A stretch of DNA of 64,000 nt from Azospirillum brasilense (GTDB lineage: Bacteria > Pseudomonadota > Alphaproteobacteria > Rickettsiales > UBA3002). Under the pieces are notes generated by a model. It had not been told where the DNA came from and ran no database searches. It saw nothing but the letters and a program-made list of their open reading frames with translations. A program made the position numbers and the translations under genes. Positions 39,998 through 51,157 of this stretch are shown here, in pieces. The stretch is taken from NCBI GenBank assembly GCA_003241645.1, contig QFOX01000002.1, positions 1 to 64,000 of the forward strand. The letters are read 5' to 3'. Position 1 is the stretch's first letter; each line of letters starts with the position of its first letter.

Positions 39998-41380
39998 ATG
40001 ACCTATTTTACCCAGCGCGCTGCCGCCAGCACCCCCATCATTCCCCTGAACGCCTCGCAGTTCCCGAACTGGCTGAAGGCGCAACCCGCGGCGGTGAAAC
40101 AATGGTTCAAAACCAACCAGTACACCCACCGGGTGGATAGCCTCGTGGTGGTGCCGGACGGCAAAGGCGGCATTGCCTGCGCCATGGTGGGCGTGGATGC
40201 CGCGCCGCATATCTGGTCCATCGCGTTCCTGCCCGCGCTGCTGCCTGCGGGCACGTATCGCATCGAGGGTGAATTCACGACCGCGCAACTGGCCGACATG
40301 GCGCTGGGCTTTGCCCTGGGCCAATACCAGTTCGGCACCTACAAAAAGCTGGAGCGCAAAGCGATCACGCTGGTGCTGCCGAAATCGGCCAAGCCCGACG
40401 CGGTGGAACGCCGCGTGGCCGCCTATACGCTGGTGCGCGACCTCATCAACACCGCCCCGGCGGATATGGGGCCGGAGCAACTCGCCAAAGCCGCACAGGC
40501 CGTGGCCAAAGCGCATGGTGCCACGTTCGAGCAGATCGTGGGCGATGCGTTACTGAAAAAGAATTACCCCGCCATTCATGCGGTGGGCCGCGCTGCGCCG
40601 CAGGCCCCGCGCCTGATCCGCCTGCAATGGGGCAACCCGAAGCATAAGCGCGTGGCGCTGGTGGGCAAAGGCGTCACCTTCGATACGGGCGGGCTGGATC
40701 TGAAACCGCTGGCCGCCATGCGCCTGATGAAGAAGGACATGGGCGGTGCCGCGCTGGTGCTTGGCCTTGCGCAACTCATTATGCAGGAAAAACTGCCCGT
40801 CTATCTGGACGTGCTGATCCCCGCGGTGGAAAACAGCATCGACGGCAACGCCTTCCGCCCGTCGGACATTGTGCCGACCCGCAAGGGCCTGAGCATCGAG
40901 ATCGGCTCGACCGATGCGGAAGGCCGCGTCATTCTGGCGGATGCACTGGCCGAAGCCGATGCAGGCAAGCCCGACCTGATGATCGACGTGGCGACCCTCA
41001 CCGGGGCCGCACGCACTGCATTGGGCACGGAGCTGCCCGCGCTGTATTCCAACCGCGACGCGGTGGCGCAGGCCATCCAGCAGACCGGCATGCGCCTGCG
41101 CGATCCGCTCTGGCACATGCCGCTGTGGCAGGGCTACGCGAAATACGTGAATAGCCCCGTGGCCGATATTGCCAACTCGCCGAACTACGGTTTTGCCGGT
41201 AGCGTCACCGCCGCGCTGTTCCTTGAGCGGTTCGTGTCGCCGGGCACGGAATGGGTGCATATCGACAGCTACGCGTGGAACGCCGAAGCGCAGCCCGGCC
41301 GCCCGGTGGGTGGCGAAGCGCTGTGCCTGCGCGCGCTGTATGCCTACCTTACCGAGCGCTACACCGCCGCGCGCAAGTAA
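39998..41380 (+). CDS. M17 leucyl aminopeptidase family protein
   Basis: Cytosolic dizinc aminopeptidase, 460 residues. The metal/catalytic blocks are LVGKGVTFDTGGLDLKP, KKDMGGAALVLGL, PAVENSIDGNAFRPSDI and EIGSTDAEGRVILADALAEA, the last being the family signature with STDAEGR in place of NTDAEGR. The N-terminal domain is shorter and divergent from E. coli PepA, matching the alphaproteobacterial second-type PepA-like proteins. The C-terminal FAGSVTAALFLERFV and WVHIDSYAWN are typical. It follows a terminator and precedes a MarR gene. Confidence 0.93.
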   Translation: MTYFTQRAAASTPIIPLNASQFPNWLKAQPAAVKQWFKTNQYTHRVDSLVVVPDGKGGIACAMVGVDAAPHIWSIAFLPALLPAGTYRIEGEFTTAQLADMALGFALGQYQFGTYKKLERKAITLVLPKSAKPDAVERRVAAYTLVRDLINTAPADMGPEQLAKAAQAVAKAHGATFEQIVGDALLKKNYPAIHAVGRAAPQAPRLIRLQWGNPKHKRVALVGKGVTFDTGGLDLKPLAAMRLMKKDMGGAALVLGLAQLIMQEKLPVYLDVLIPAVENSIDGNAFRPSDIVPTRKGLSIEIGSTDAEGRVILADALAEADAGKPDLMIDVATLTGAARTALGTELPALYSNRDAVAQAIQQTGMRLRDPLWHMPLWQGYAKYVNSPVADIANSPNYGFAGSVTAALFLERFVSPGTEWVHIDSYAWNAEAQPGRPVGGEALCLRALYAYLTERYTAARK

Positions 41381-41418
41381 GGGTTGCATTACGCCGGGCT
41401 TATGGTACCCCTCGTTCC

Positions 41419-41775
41419 ATGAGCGAAATGAATACAGCCCCGTTGGGTAATCCGTTCGATGCCTTGCACGCCCTGCACCGCGCCACCACCCGCGCGCTGA
41501 AAGAGCTGCCGTTCGACCTGTCGCAGCGGCAGCTGGCCATTTTACTGACCATTTACATGGCCCCGCCACCACACACGGTGCGCTCGCTTTCCGAACAGCT
41601 CAGCATCAGCAAACCCGCGGTTTGCCGGGCTTTAGACACGCTCTCGCTGCATGATCTGGTACGCCGCAAGAAGGATGAGGCCGACCGCCGCATCGTGTAC
41701 CTGAACCGCACCGTGAATGGTTCCGTCTTCCTGCGTGACCTTGGCGAGATCTACGCGTTGGCGCAGGCAGCCTAG
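41419..41775 (+). CDS. MarR-family transcriptional regulator, 118 aa
   Basis: A winged-helix DNA-binding protein. The recognition-helix region is TVRSLSEQLSISKPAVCRALDTLSLHDLVRRKKDEADRRIVYL, where LVRRKKDEADRR is the MarR wing. The N-terminal dimerisation helix is short, so the protein is at the small end for the family. The ATG at 41419 is 38 bases after the aminopeptidase stop. The ligand and targets are unknown; the long AT-rich gap downstream before fliF could hold a site for it, though none was identified. Confidence 0.85.
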   Translation: MSEMNTAPLGNPFDALHALHRATTRALKELPFDLSQRQLAILLTIYMAPPPHTVRSLSEQLSISKPAVCRALDTLSLHDLVRRKKDEADRRIVYLNRTVNGSVFLRDLGEIYALAQAA

Positions 41776-41947
41776 CCTTTTTGCGGGATAGGTAAAATTT
41801 TCCTAGATTGCCTTAAAATAGCGCTTGCCACATCGCCCGTTTATCGATAAGTTCACATTGTAGGCAAATTCTGCCCTACGCATAAAAAATTAAAAAAACA
41901 TCGGCAAGCTTTCATACGTCAACTGCTCTGAATGGGGATTACGAGCT
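41776..41947. promoter_or_regulatory. AT-rich leader region upstream of the flagellar operon
   Basis: The 262-base gap before fliF is the most AT-rich intergenic stretch here, with AAAAAATTAAAAAAAC at about 41884-41899. It must carry the flagellar operon promoter. I looked for a CtrA site (TTAA-N7-TTAA) and a sigma-54 promoter (TGGCAC-N5-TTGC) and found only half matches: TTAA at 41814 without a second half, and TTGCCACA at 41825. The last 87 bases hold a possible small ORF. Confidence 0.5.
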
Positions 41948-42034
41948 ATGCCTTTCGCACACCGCCACGGTGCTTCGCTTTTTTCGGCCGAATCGGCCTC
42001 CCCCGAACTCAACCCCCTGTCTTTTGCGGAGTAG
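41948..42034 (+). CDS. Possible 28-residue leader peptide before fliF
   Basis: Open frame starting MPFAHRHGASLFSAESASPE and ending SFAE; its TAG stop lies three bases before the fliF ATG and its last codons overlap the fliF ribosome site (GCGGAG). Too short for a standard gene call. Translation through it could control ribosome access to fliF. There is no homology evidence, and no clear ribosome site for the peptide itself. Confidence 0.3.
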   Translation: MPFAHRHGASLFSAESASPELNPLSFAE

Positions 42035-42037
42035 CCC

Positions 42038-43675
42038 ATGAACGCTATGGTTCAGTCGCTGCGTGACCTTAGCCAGCTGAAACTGGCACTCATGATCGGC
42101 ACCGCGGTGGTGATGATCGGCTTCTTCGCGTTCGTGTCGCTGCGTTTGTCGGCCCCCACCATGGCGCCCATTTTCACCAGCGTGCCGCTGGAAGACGGCG
42201 CGAAGATCATCCAAGAGCTGGACGCCAAAGGCATTCCGTATGAGCTGCGCGCCAACGGCACGCAAATTCTTGTGCCCGCCGATCAGGTAGACAAACTCCG
42301 CCTCGGCATGGCGCAATTGGGCCTGCCCAGCTCGGGCTCCATCGTGGGTTATGAGATCTTCGATAAGGGCGACACGCTGGGCACCAGCAATTTCGTGCTC
42401 AGCCTGAACCAGCTGCGCGCACTGGAAGGCGAACTGGCGCGCACCATCTCCAGCTTTGAAACGGTGGATAATGCGCGCATCCATCTGGTGATGCCCAAAC
42501 GCGAACTGTTCACGCGCGACGCCGCCATGCCCACCGCCAGCGTGGCCGTGAAGCTGCGTGGCGTGAGCAACCTGAGCAAGAACGAGATCGCGGCCATTCG
42601 CCACCTTGTGGCGACCGCCGTACCGGGCCTGAAGCCCCAGCACGTGACCATTGTGGACAGCCGCGGCGCCCTGCTCGCCAAGGGCGTGGATGAGGCCACC
42701 GACCCCAACGTGATGAGCGAAGAAGCCGAAGATTTCCGCGTGGCTTACGAGAACCGCACGCGCGACACGATCGAGCGCCTGCTGGCCCAATCCATCGGCA
42801 CCGGCAAAGTGAAGGCCGAAGTGCATGCCGATATCGATTTTGACCGCATCGTGAAGAACGAAGAGAAGTTCGACCCCGAGGGTCAGGTCGCGCGTTCGGT
42901 GCAATCGGTCAGCGAGAACGAGCGCTCGAACGAAGCCGCCGACGGCACGGTGAGCGTGGGCAACAACCTGCCCCAGAACCAGACCAACAGCGCCGGTGCA
43001 GGCGGCTCGAACTCGGACCGTAACCGCAACGAAGAGACCACCAACTTCGAGATCAGCAAGCAAGTGGTGAACTCGGTGAAAGAGACCGGCACCGTGAAGC
43101 GCCTGTCGGTGGCGGTGCTGGTGGATGGGCTCTATACCGGTGAAGGCGACAAGGCCACCTACGCGCCGCGCACCGAAGAGCAGCTGAAGCAGTTGGAAGA
43201 GCTGGTGCAGTCGGCCATTGGCTATGACGCCAGCCGTGGCGACGAAGTGAAAGTGGTGAACATGCAGTTCGCGCAGGAAGGCAGCGACCTGTTCGCCGAA
43301 GGCCCGTTCGACTGGCTGAAGAACGACTTCAACTCCATCATCCAGACGCTGGTGCTGGGCGGTGTGGCCATCCTCTCCATCCTGCTGGTGATCCGCCCGC
43401 TGGTGGCCCGCGCCATCGAATCGGCAGAAGCCGCGACCAAGGACGAGGAAATGGACCAGCTCTCGCTGGTGGCACCGAACATTGCTGCCCGCCTGACCGA
43501 CCAGTCGCGTGCCAGCTCGCTGGGTGACGAGGAGCCGGAAGAGGATATGATCAACATCGACCGTATCCAGGGCAAACTGAAATCGAGCAGCTACAACAAG
43601 ATCAACGCAATGATCGAGAAGCACCCAGAAGAGACCGCACAGATCTTCCGCCAGTGGCTCAGCAGCATGAACTAG
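42038..43675 (+). CDS. fliF: Flagellar MS-ring protein FliF
   Basis: Forms the membrane ring that nucleates the flagellar basal body. Two membrane helices, LKLALMIGTAVVMIGFFAFVS (about 15-35) and IIQTLVLGGVAILSILLVI (about 430-448), enclose the periplasmic ring-building domains (ETVDNARIHLVMPKRELFTR, AVPGLKPQHVTIVDSRG). The C-terminal cytoplasmic tail ending QIFRQWLSSMN is the FliG-binding segment. GGAG precedes the ATG by a few bases. First gene of the operon. Confidence 0.96.
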   Translation: MNAMVQSLRDLSQLKLALMIGTAVVMIGFFAFVSLRLSAPTMAPIFTSVPLEDGAKIIQELDAKGIPYELRANGTQILVPADQVDKLRLGMAQLGLPSSGSIVGYEIFDKGDTLGTSNFVLSLNQLRALEGELARTISSFETVDNARIHLVMPKRELFTRDAAMPTASVAVKLRGVSNLSKNEIAAIRHLVATAVPGLKPQHVTIVDSRGALLAKGVDEATDPNVMSEEAEDFRVAYENRTRDTIERLLAQSIGTGKVKAEVHADIDFDRIVKNEEKFDPEGQVARSVQSVSENERSNEAADGTVSVGNNLPQNQTNSAGAGGSNSDRNRNEETTNFEISKQVVNSVKETGTVKRLSVAVLVDGLYTGEGDKATYAPRTEEQLKQLEELVQSAIGYDASRGDEVKVVNMQFAQEGSDLFAEGPFDWLKNDFNSIIQTLVLGGVAILSILLVIRPLVARAIESAEAATKDEEMDQLSLVAPNIAARLTDQSRASSLGDEEPEEDMINIDRIQGKLKSSSYNKINAMIEKHPEETAQIFRQWLSSMN

Positions 43676-43690
43676 GAAACGGTAAGCACC

Positions 43691-44728
43691 ATGGCACCCC
43701 TTCCCACCACGACCGATAAAAAAGAAGATTACCGCAAGCTCAGCGGGCCGCAGAAAGCCGCCATCCTTATGATGTCGGTGGATGAGGAGAACGCGACCAA
43801 GCTGTTCAACCTGCTGGACGATGAAGAGATCAAGGAGATCTCGAACACCATGGCGTCGCTCGGCACGGTCAGCTCCGAAACGGTGGAGCGCCTGTTCCTT
43901 GATTTCGTGGAGTCCATGTCCTCGACCGGGGTGGTGGTGGGTAACTTCGACTCCACCGAGCGCCTGCTGATGAAAGCCCTCGGCAAGGACCGGGTGGATT
44001 CCATCATGGAAGACATTCGCGGCCCCGCCGGTCGCACCACGTGGGACAAGCTGGGCAACGTGAACGAGGAGATCCTCGCCACCTTCCTGAAGAACGAATA
44101 CCCGCAGACCATTGCGCTGGTGCTTTCCAAAATCAAGGCCGACCACGCGGCGCGCGTGCTCTCCGTGTTCCCGGACGAGCTGGCGACCGAGGTCATCATG
44201 CGCATGCTTGGCATGGAAGCCGTGAAGAAAGAAGTGCTCGACGGTGTGGAGAAAACGCTGCGCGTGGAATTCATGAGCAACCTTGCAAAAACGCAGCGTC
44301 GCGACACCCACGAGATCATGGCCGAGATCTTCAACAACTTCGACCGCAACACCGAATCGAAATTCATGGGTGTGCTGGAACAGAAGAACGTGGAATCGGC
44401 CGAACGCATCCGCGCGCTTATGTTCACCTTCGAAGACCTCAAGAAGATCGACATCAATGGCGTTCAGGCACTGCTGCGCGCGGTACCGAAGGACAAGCTC
44501 GCCATTGCCATGAAGGGCGCCTCGGAGACCATCAAGGATATGTTCTTCAAGAACATGTCCGAACGCGCCAGCAAACTGCTGCGCGAGGACATGGAAGCCA
44601 TGGGCCCGGTACGCCTGAAAGACGTGGACGAAGCGCAAATGGCGATCGTGCAGGTGGCCAAAGACCTCGCCGCCAAGGGCGAGATCGTCATCGGCGGCGA
44701 TTCGGGCGAAGACCAACTGGTGTACTAA
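43691..44728 (+). CDS. fliG: Flagellar motor switch protein FliG
   Basis: Cytoplasmic C-ring protein coupling the switch to the stator. A 345-residue protein with LSGPQKAAILMMSVDEE at the N-terminus, the middle-domain EYPQTIALVLSKIK (EHPQ-type motif with Tyr) and a C-terminal torque helix region FTFEDLKKIDINGVQALLRAVPKDKLAIAM containing the charged residues that contact the stator. It lies 15 bases after fliF. Confidence 0.97.
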   Translation: MAPLPTTTDKKEDYRKLSGPQKAAILMMSVDEENATKLFNLLDDEEIKEISNTMASLGTVSSETVERLFLDFVESMSSTGVVVGNFDSTERLLMKALGKDRVDSIMEDIRGPAGRTTWDKLGNVNEEILATFLKNEYPQTIALVLSKIKADHAARVLSVFPDELATEVIMRMLGMEAVKKEVLDGVEKTLRVEFMSNLAKTQRRDTHEIMAEIFNNFDRNTESKFMGVLEQKNVESAERIRALMFTFEDLKKIDINGVQALLRAVPKDKLAIAMKGASETIKDMFFKNMSERASKLLREDMEAMGPVRLKDVDEAQMAIVQVAKDLAAKGEIVIGGDSGEDQLVY

Positions 44729-44746
44729 CGGCGGGATGCACACAGC

Positions 44747-45451
44747 ATGAGCGAAATGAAACTGCAACGCTTCGATATGCGCCACCTGCGCGACTTCCGC
44801 GCGCCCATCACGGTGAACACCGCGGCGCTGGAAGAAGTGACCGCTGCCGAGGTGGCCGCCCCCATCGTGCTGCCCACCTTCTCGGAAGAGGATGTGGCCC
44901 ATGCGCGCGACGCGGCCAAAAAGCTGGGCTACGCCGAAGGGTTCGAAGCCGGGCTGGCGCAGGCCAACAACGAAGCCACCGCCCGCGCCCGCGACCTTGC
45001 GCACAACCTTTCGCGCATCGGCGACCAGCTGGCGCAGCTGATGCAACAATACCAGTCGCTCATCGACCAGCAGGCAAGCGAGCTGAACATGCTGGTGCTG
45101 ATGATCGCGCGCAAAGTTGCCGGTGAAGCGATGGACAAGCACGGCACCGCCACCATCGAAGCCGTGGTGCAACGCTGCATGCCCATCGTGTTCGGTAAAC
45201 CGCGCGTGCTGATCGAGATGGCGCCCGCCATGCTGGAAGCCGTGCAGGCGACGCTTTCCGAGCAGTTCGAGCAGGCAGGCTTTCAGGGCGATGTGGAATT
45301 CCGCCCGCTGGACGGCATGGACGAACACGACATCCGCGTGAACTGGGCGAATGGCCAGGCCAGCCGCTCCACCGCGCAGATGTGGCAGGAAATCGAGGCA
45401 CTCTTGCAGCAGGTGCCGCTTACCCCTACGCTGCCCAACCACGACGCATAG
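44747..45451 (+). CDS. fliH: FliH/FlbE-like flagellar export regulator
   Basis: A 234-residue protein at the position of Caulobacter flbE, the FliH homologue, which holds the export ATPase FliI and links to FliN. A segment with regularly spaced small residues, ARDAAKKLGYAEGFEAGLAQ, is the FliH GxxxG-like helix, and the C-terminal domain VLIEMAPAMLEAVQATLSEQ and FRPLDGMDEHDIRVNW resembles the FliH/YscL end. The N-terminus MSEMKLQRFDMRHLRDFRAP may bind FliN. FliI is not in the window. Confidence 0.85.
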   Translation: MSEMKLQRFDMRHLRDFRAPITVNTAALEEVTAAEVAAPIVLPTFSEEDVAHARDAAKKLGYAEGFEAGLAQANNEATARARDLAHNLSRIGDQLAQLMQQYQSLIDQQASELNMLVLMIARKVAGEAMDKHGTATIEAVVQRCMPIVFGKPRVLIEMAPAMLEAVQATLSEQFEQAGFQGDVEFRPLDGMDEHDIRVNWANGQASRSTAQMWQEIEALLQQVPLTPTLPNHDA

Positions 45452-45470
45452 AAAATAAAAGGAGCAACCC

Positions 45471-45758
45471 ATGGCCGACGATATGAATTTTGGCGATAAC
45501 GCCGCCGCCGACGGCAACATTACCCTCGAGGCGGTGCAGGATATTCCTGTCCAGATCTCGGTGGTGCTGGGCAAAACCAGCATGCAGGTGCAGCAGCTGC
45601 TGAAGCTGGGCCGCGGTGCCGTAGTGGAGCTGGACCGCAAAGTGGGCGAGCCGGTCGATATCTTCGTGAATAACCGCCTCGTCGCCCGCGGCGAAGTGGT
45701 GGTGGTGGAAGACAAGATCGGCGTGACGATGACCGAGATCATCAAGGCCGAGAAATAA
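45471..45758 (+). CDS. fliN: Flagellar motor switch protein FliN
   Basis: A 95-residue SpoA (surface presentation of antigens) domain protein, the lower C-ring subunit: EAVQDIPVQISVVLGKTSMQ, LKLGRGAVVELDRKVGEPVD and VNNRLVARGEVVVVEDKIGV are the classical SpoA blocks. It has a short acidic N-terminus. AGGAG precedes the ATG. It is next to the FliH-like gene and flbD as in Caulobacter. Confidence 0.97.
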   Translation: MADDMNFGDNAAADGNITLEAVQDIPVQISVVLGKTSMQVQQLLKLGRGAVVELDRKVGEPVDIFVNNRLVARGEVVVVEDKIGVTMTEIIKAEK

Positions 45759-45803
45759 GCAACGACCGCAAACAATGCGGCGCTTAGTGAATGAGGTGTG
45801 TGT

Positions 45804-47167
<1,364 letters not shown>

Positions 47168-47168
<1 letters not shown>

Positions 47169-49318
47169 TGGCCGAGCCGCAGCGCAGCATGATCCCGTTC
47201 AGCATGCCGGCCCTGCGGGCGGGTGCGAAAACGGGTGCGCGGCGCAGCGACATCATGTTCGCACTGGCAATCGTGGGCATCATCACGGTGCTCATCGTGC
47301 CTATTCCGCCCATGCTGCTGGACATGCTGCTGGGCGTGTCCATCACCATTTCGGTGCTGATCCTGATGACCGCGCTGTTCGTGAACAAGCCGCTGGAACT
47401 TTCGGCCTTCCCCACCATCCTGCTTATTTCCACCATGCTGCGCCTGTCGCTGAACATCGCGACCACGCGCCTCATCCTCAGCCACGGGCATGAAGGCAGC
47501 CACGCGGCGGGTGGCGTGATCGAAGCGTTCTCGGGCTTTGTCACCGGTGGTTCGGTGCTCATCGGCGCCATCGTGTTCGGCATTCTCACCATCATTAACT
47601 TCGTGGTGATCACCAAAGGTTCCGGCCGCATCGCCGAGGTGAGCGCCCGCTTCTCGCTGGATGCGATGCCGGGCAAGCAAATGGCCATCGACGCCGATCT
47701 GTCGTCTGGCCTTATCGACGACAAGACCGCCAAAGCACGCCGCAAAGAGCTGGAAGACGAATCCACCTTCTATGGCGCCATGGACGGTGCCAGCAAGTTC
47801 GTGCGCGGTGACGCGGTGGCGGGCCTGCTCATCACCTTCATCAACCTCATTGGTGGCATGGTCATCGGCATCGTCATGAACGATCTGCCGTTCGCCGAAG
47901 CGGTGAACACCTACACCAAACTCACCATCGGTGACGGGCTGGTGGCCCAAATCCCGGCGCTCATCATCTCCATCGCCGCGGGTATCCTGGTGACCAAAGC
48001 GGGGGTCGAAGGCAGCTCCGAGAAGGCCGTGCTGGGCCAGCTGTCGCGCATTCCCACGCCGCTGGCCATCACCAGCGGGTTGCTGTTCTTCTTCGCGCTG
48101 CTGCCGGGCATTCCTAAAATCCCGTTCCTGATGCTCTCAGGCCTCATGGGCTACCTTGCGCTGTACCTGCACCGCACCGCCAAGCAAAAACGCACGACCG
48201 ATGCGGCCGCGGCTGCAGGTGGCGCAGCGGTGGGCGGCGTGCCCTCGGCTCCCGGTGCGCCGGGTGCCCCCGCGCCGGTGGATGAGAAAATTTCCGAAAC
48301 GCTGCAGATCGACAATCTGCGCCTTGAGCTGGGCTATGGCCTGCTGCCGCTCATCAACTACCAGAAAGGCCACCGCCTGACCGAACAGATCAAGGCGCTG
48401 CGCAAGCAGGTAGCGCGCGAGCTTGGCTTCGTGATGCCGCCGGTGCGCATTCAGGACAACATGCAACTGCCTGCCAACACCTACGTTATCAAGGTGAAGG
48501 AAGTGGAGACCGCACGCGGCGAGATCCGCCCCGACATGCTGCTGGTGATGGACCCGGGCGGCGCGAAGATCACCCTGCCCGGCGAAGAAACCGTGGAGCC
48601 GACCTTCGGCCTGCCCGCCATGTGGGTGACCGAGAATTACCGCGAAGAAGCTTTGTTCCGCAATTACACCGTGGTGGACCCGCCAACGGTGGTCACCACC
48701 CACCTCACCGAAGTGGTGAAGGAGAACATGGCCGACCTGCTCAGCTACGCCGAAACGCAAAAGCTGCTGGACGATCTGGGCAAGGAAGAACAGAAGCTGA
48801 TTTCCGAGACCGTGCCGTCGCAAATTTCCGTATCTGGCGTGCAGCGCGTGCTGCAGAATTTGCTCAGCGAAATGGTCAGCATTCGCGACCTGCCGACCAT
48901 TATGGAAGCCGTGGCCGAATCCAGTCGCGTGACGCAGAACGTGCAGCTCATTACAGAGCATGTGCGCATGCGCCTTGCCCGCCAGATCAGCCACGCCAAC
49001 ACGAACGAGGAAGGCTATATCAGCATCCTCGCCATGAGCCCCGCATGGGAGCAGAGCTTCGTCGAATCGCTTTCCGGCGAAGGCGAAGAAAAGGTCCTCT
49101 CCATGCCGCCCAGCCGCATTCAGGATTTCATCACCACCGTGCGCCAGAAATACGACCAGCTGGCCATGCAAGGTGAGAATCCTATTTTGCTGACCAGCCC
49201 CACTATCCGGCCGTATGTGCGCTCCATCATCGAACGCTTCCGCCCCAGCAGCGTGGTGCTGAGCCAGAACGAGATCCACCCCAAAGCACGCATTAAAACC
49301 GTAGGCCAGCTCGCATGA
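47168..49318 (+). CDS. flhA: Flagellar export gate protein FlhA
   Basis: A 716-residue export-gate protein. The N-terminal half holds about eight membrane helices and the conserved cytoplasmic loop GRIAEVSARFSLDAMPGKQMAIDADL (FHIPEP family), followed by a Pro/Ala linker (about 345-375) and the cytoplasmic domain (VMPPVRIQDNMQLPANTYVI, TLPGEETVEPTFGLPAMWV). It ends LSQNEIHPKARIKTVGQLA. It is translationally coupled to flbD (TAATG) and flhF (ATGA). Confidence 0.97.
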
Positions 49319-50358
49319 AAATGAAGCAGATCGAAGCGGCCAACATGAAAGAGGCCATGCGCATCGCCCGCGAAGAGCTGGGCGACGATGCCGTGCTGCT
49401 GGAAAGCAAAAACACGCATGGCGGCATCGTGGTGACCTTTGCCATCGACGAGGAAGAACCGCTGGGCTTCGACGATATTCCCTTCACCGCGCCGTATGAG
49501 ATCGCACCGGAGCCGTACGTACCCAGCATGGCACGCCCGGCGAGCGCCCGCGCCGAGATCGACCACCCGGCTTTTGTGATCGCGCGTGATGTGGTGGCGC
49601 ACCACACCCTGCCTGAGGCGCTGCACGAGCAACTCATGCGCGCGCTGGTGGGGGCCGATTATGTGGCGGGTGGCCTGAACGACGTGGCCGAGCATGCGCT
49701 GGCCGACGCGCTGGCGCGCACCCTCACCTACAAGACCATTGCCACCGGCCAGACGCTGCCGCCCGATCGTGCGGTCATGCTGGTGGGCATGCATGGTGCG
49801 GGCAAAACCTCGGCGCTGGCGAAGCTCGCCACCGAGCTGACGCTGCAGAAAAAACCCGTGGTCATTATTTCTGCCGACAATGAACGTATGGGCGCGGCCG
49901 ACACGCTGGCCGGGCTTTGCGGCCTGCTGAAATGCAACTTCCACATTGCCGAGGACCGCGCCGCGCTGAAGCCGCTGCTGCGCGAATATCTCGGCCGCGC
50001 ATGGGTGCTGGTGGATTCCACCGGCGTGAACATCTACGAGTTCCAGCAGCTCAAGGCGCTGGGCGAACTGGCGGGCCTTACCGGAGTTGAGCCCATTCTC
50101 ACCTGCCCCGCCGGCATGGATGCGGGCGAAGCGCAGGAAATGGCCAGCGTGCTTTCGTTCCTTGGCATTGAGCGCATGGTGGCCACCAAAGTGGATGCGA
50201 CGCGCCGCCTCGGCAGCCTGTTCACCGCGGTGCATGCCGGTGGGCTGGCGCTGGCGAACATGAGCAATTCCGCCAAACCCACCGAAGCCTGCACGCCCGC
50301 CACCGCCCCGGCGCTGGCACGGCTGATGATGCGCCATGTGCGCGAGCGAACCGCCTAA
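49315..50358 (+). CDS. flhF: SRP-like GTPase FlhF
   Basis: Signal-recognition-particle GTPase family member that places the flagellum, usually at a pole. A 347-residue protein: N-terminal basic/variable region MKMKQIEAANMKEAMRIARE, then N and G domains with P-loop GMHGAGKTS (158-166), ISADNERMGAADTL (the DxxRxxA region), VLVDSTGVNIYE and TKVDATRRLGSLF with GGLALANMSNS. Usual TGRN-type motifs are modified (STGVN). It is followed by flhG. Confidence 0.92.
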   Translation: MKMKQIEAANMKEAMRIAREELGDDAVLLESKNTHGGIVVTFAIDEEEPLGFDDIPFTAPYEIAPEPYVPSMARPASARAEIDHPAFVIARDVVAHHTLPEALHEQLMRALVGADYVAGGLNDVAEHALADALARTLTYKTIATGQTLPPDRAVMLVGMHGAGKTSALAKLATELTLQKKPVVIISADNERMGAADTLAGLCGLLKCNFHIAEDRAALKPLLREYLGRAWVLVDSTGVNIYEFQQLKALGELAGLTGVEPILTCPAGMDAGEAQEMASVLSFLGIERMVATKVDATRRLGSLFTAVHAGGLALANMSNSAKPTEACTPATAPALARLMMRHVRERTA

Positions 50359-50367
50359 GGAGCCCCC

Positions 50368-51147
50368 ATGAACGCACCCGCCCCCATGACCCACCCGCTT
50401 CGCGCCGAAAACATCATTGCCGTGGCCTCCGGCAAGGGAGGGGTCGGCAAGACATGGTTCTCCATCACGCTGGCGCATTTGATGGCGCGCGCCGGCCGCC
50501 GCACGCTGTTGTTCGATGGCGATATCGGCCTCGCCAATGTGGATGTGCAATTGGGCCTCACGCCTGCGCGCGACCTCGGCTCGGTCTTCGCCGGGAAGAT
50601 TCCCATGAAAGAAGCCATCACCCATTACGAAGCGGGCAATTTCGATATTCTGGCCGGGCGTTCCGGTTCCACCAGCATGGCAGGGCTTGGCGCACAGCGC
50701 ATGATGCCCGCCATCGAGCAGCTGGTCGAGCTGGCAGGCAGCTACGATTTCGTCATCATCGATCTCGGCGCGGGCATCGAACAGCATGTGCAGGTCATGT
50801 CGTCCATCGCCGCGCGCGTCGTGGTGGTGCTGACCGACGAGCCCACCTCGCTGACCGATGCGTATGCGTTCATCAAGCTGGTGACCGCGCGCGAGAACGC
50901 ACCGCAGGTGCAGTTGGTCATCAACCAGGCGCAATCGCAGAAGGAAGGCGAGCACACCTACGCCACCATCAACCGCGCCTGCACGAACTTCCTGAAATTC
51001 TCGCCGCCGCTGCTCGGCGTCATCCGCAAGGATAATAAGGTGAAGGATTCGATCCGTTCGCAATCCTCGCTGCTCACCAAAGCGCCGCACACCACCGCCG
51101 CGACCGATGCGGCGAGTATCTCCATCAAGCTGATGAAGAAAGAATAG
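50368..51147 (+). CDS. flhG: MinD/ParA-like flagellar number regulator FlhG
   Basis: A 259-residue deviant Walker A ATPase: VASGKGGVGKTWFSITLA near residues 16-33, LLFDGDIGLANVDVQLGL and FVIIDLGAGIEQHVQVM. A C-terminal amphipathic helix could be in SIRSQSSLLTKAPHTTA and the end SISIKLMKKE. With FlhF it sets flagellar number and polar position in many polarly flagellated bacteria. GGAG precedes the ATG, ten bases after flhF. Confidence 0.95.
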   Translation: MNAPAPMTHPLRAENIIAVASGKGGVGKTWFSITLAHLMARAGRRTLLFDGDIGLANVDVQLGLTPARDLGSVFAGKIPMKEAITHYEAGNFDILAGRSGSTSMAGLGAQRMMPAIEQLVELAGSYDFVIIDLGAGIEQHVQVMSSIAARVVVVLTDEPTSLTDAYAFIKLVTARENAPQVQLVINQAQSQKEGEHTYATINRACTNFLKFSPPLLGVIRKDNKVKDSIRSQSSLLTKAPHTTAATDAASISIKLMKKE

Positions 51148-51157
51148 GAACGCGCCG

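Noticed and set aside
41776..42037. CtrA or sigma-54 promoter upstream of fliF
   Set aside because: Only half sites are present; no TTAA-N7-TTAA pair and no TGGCAC-N5-TTGC element with correct spacing.
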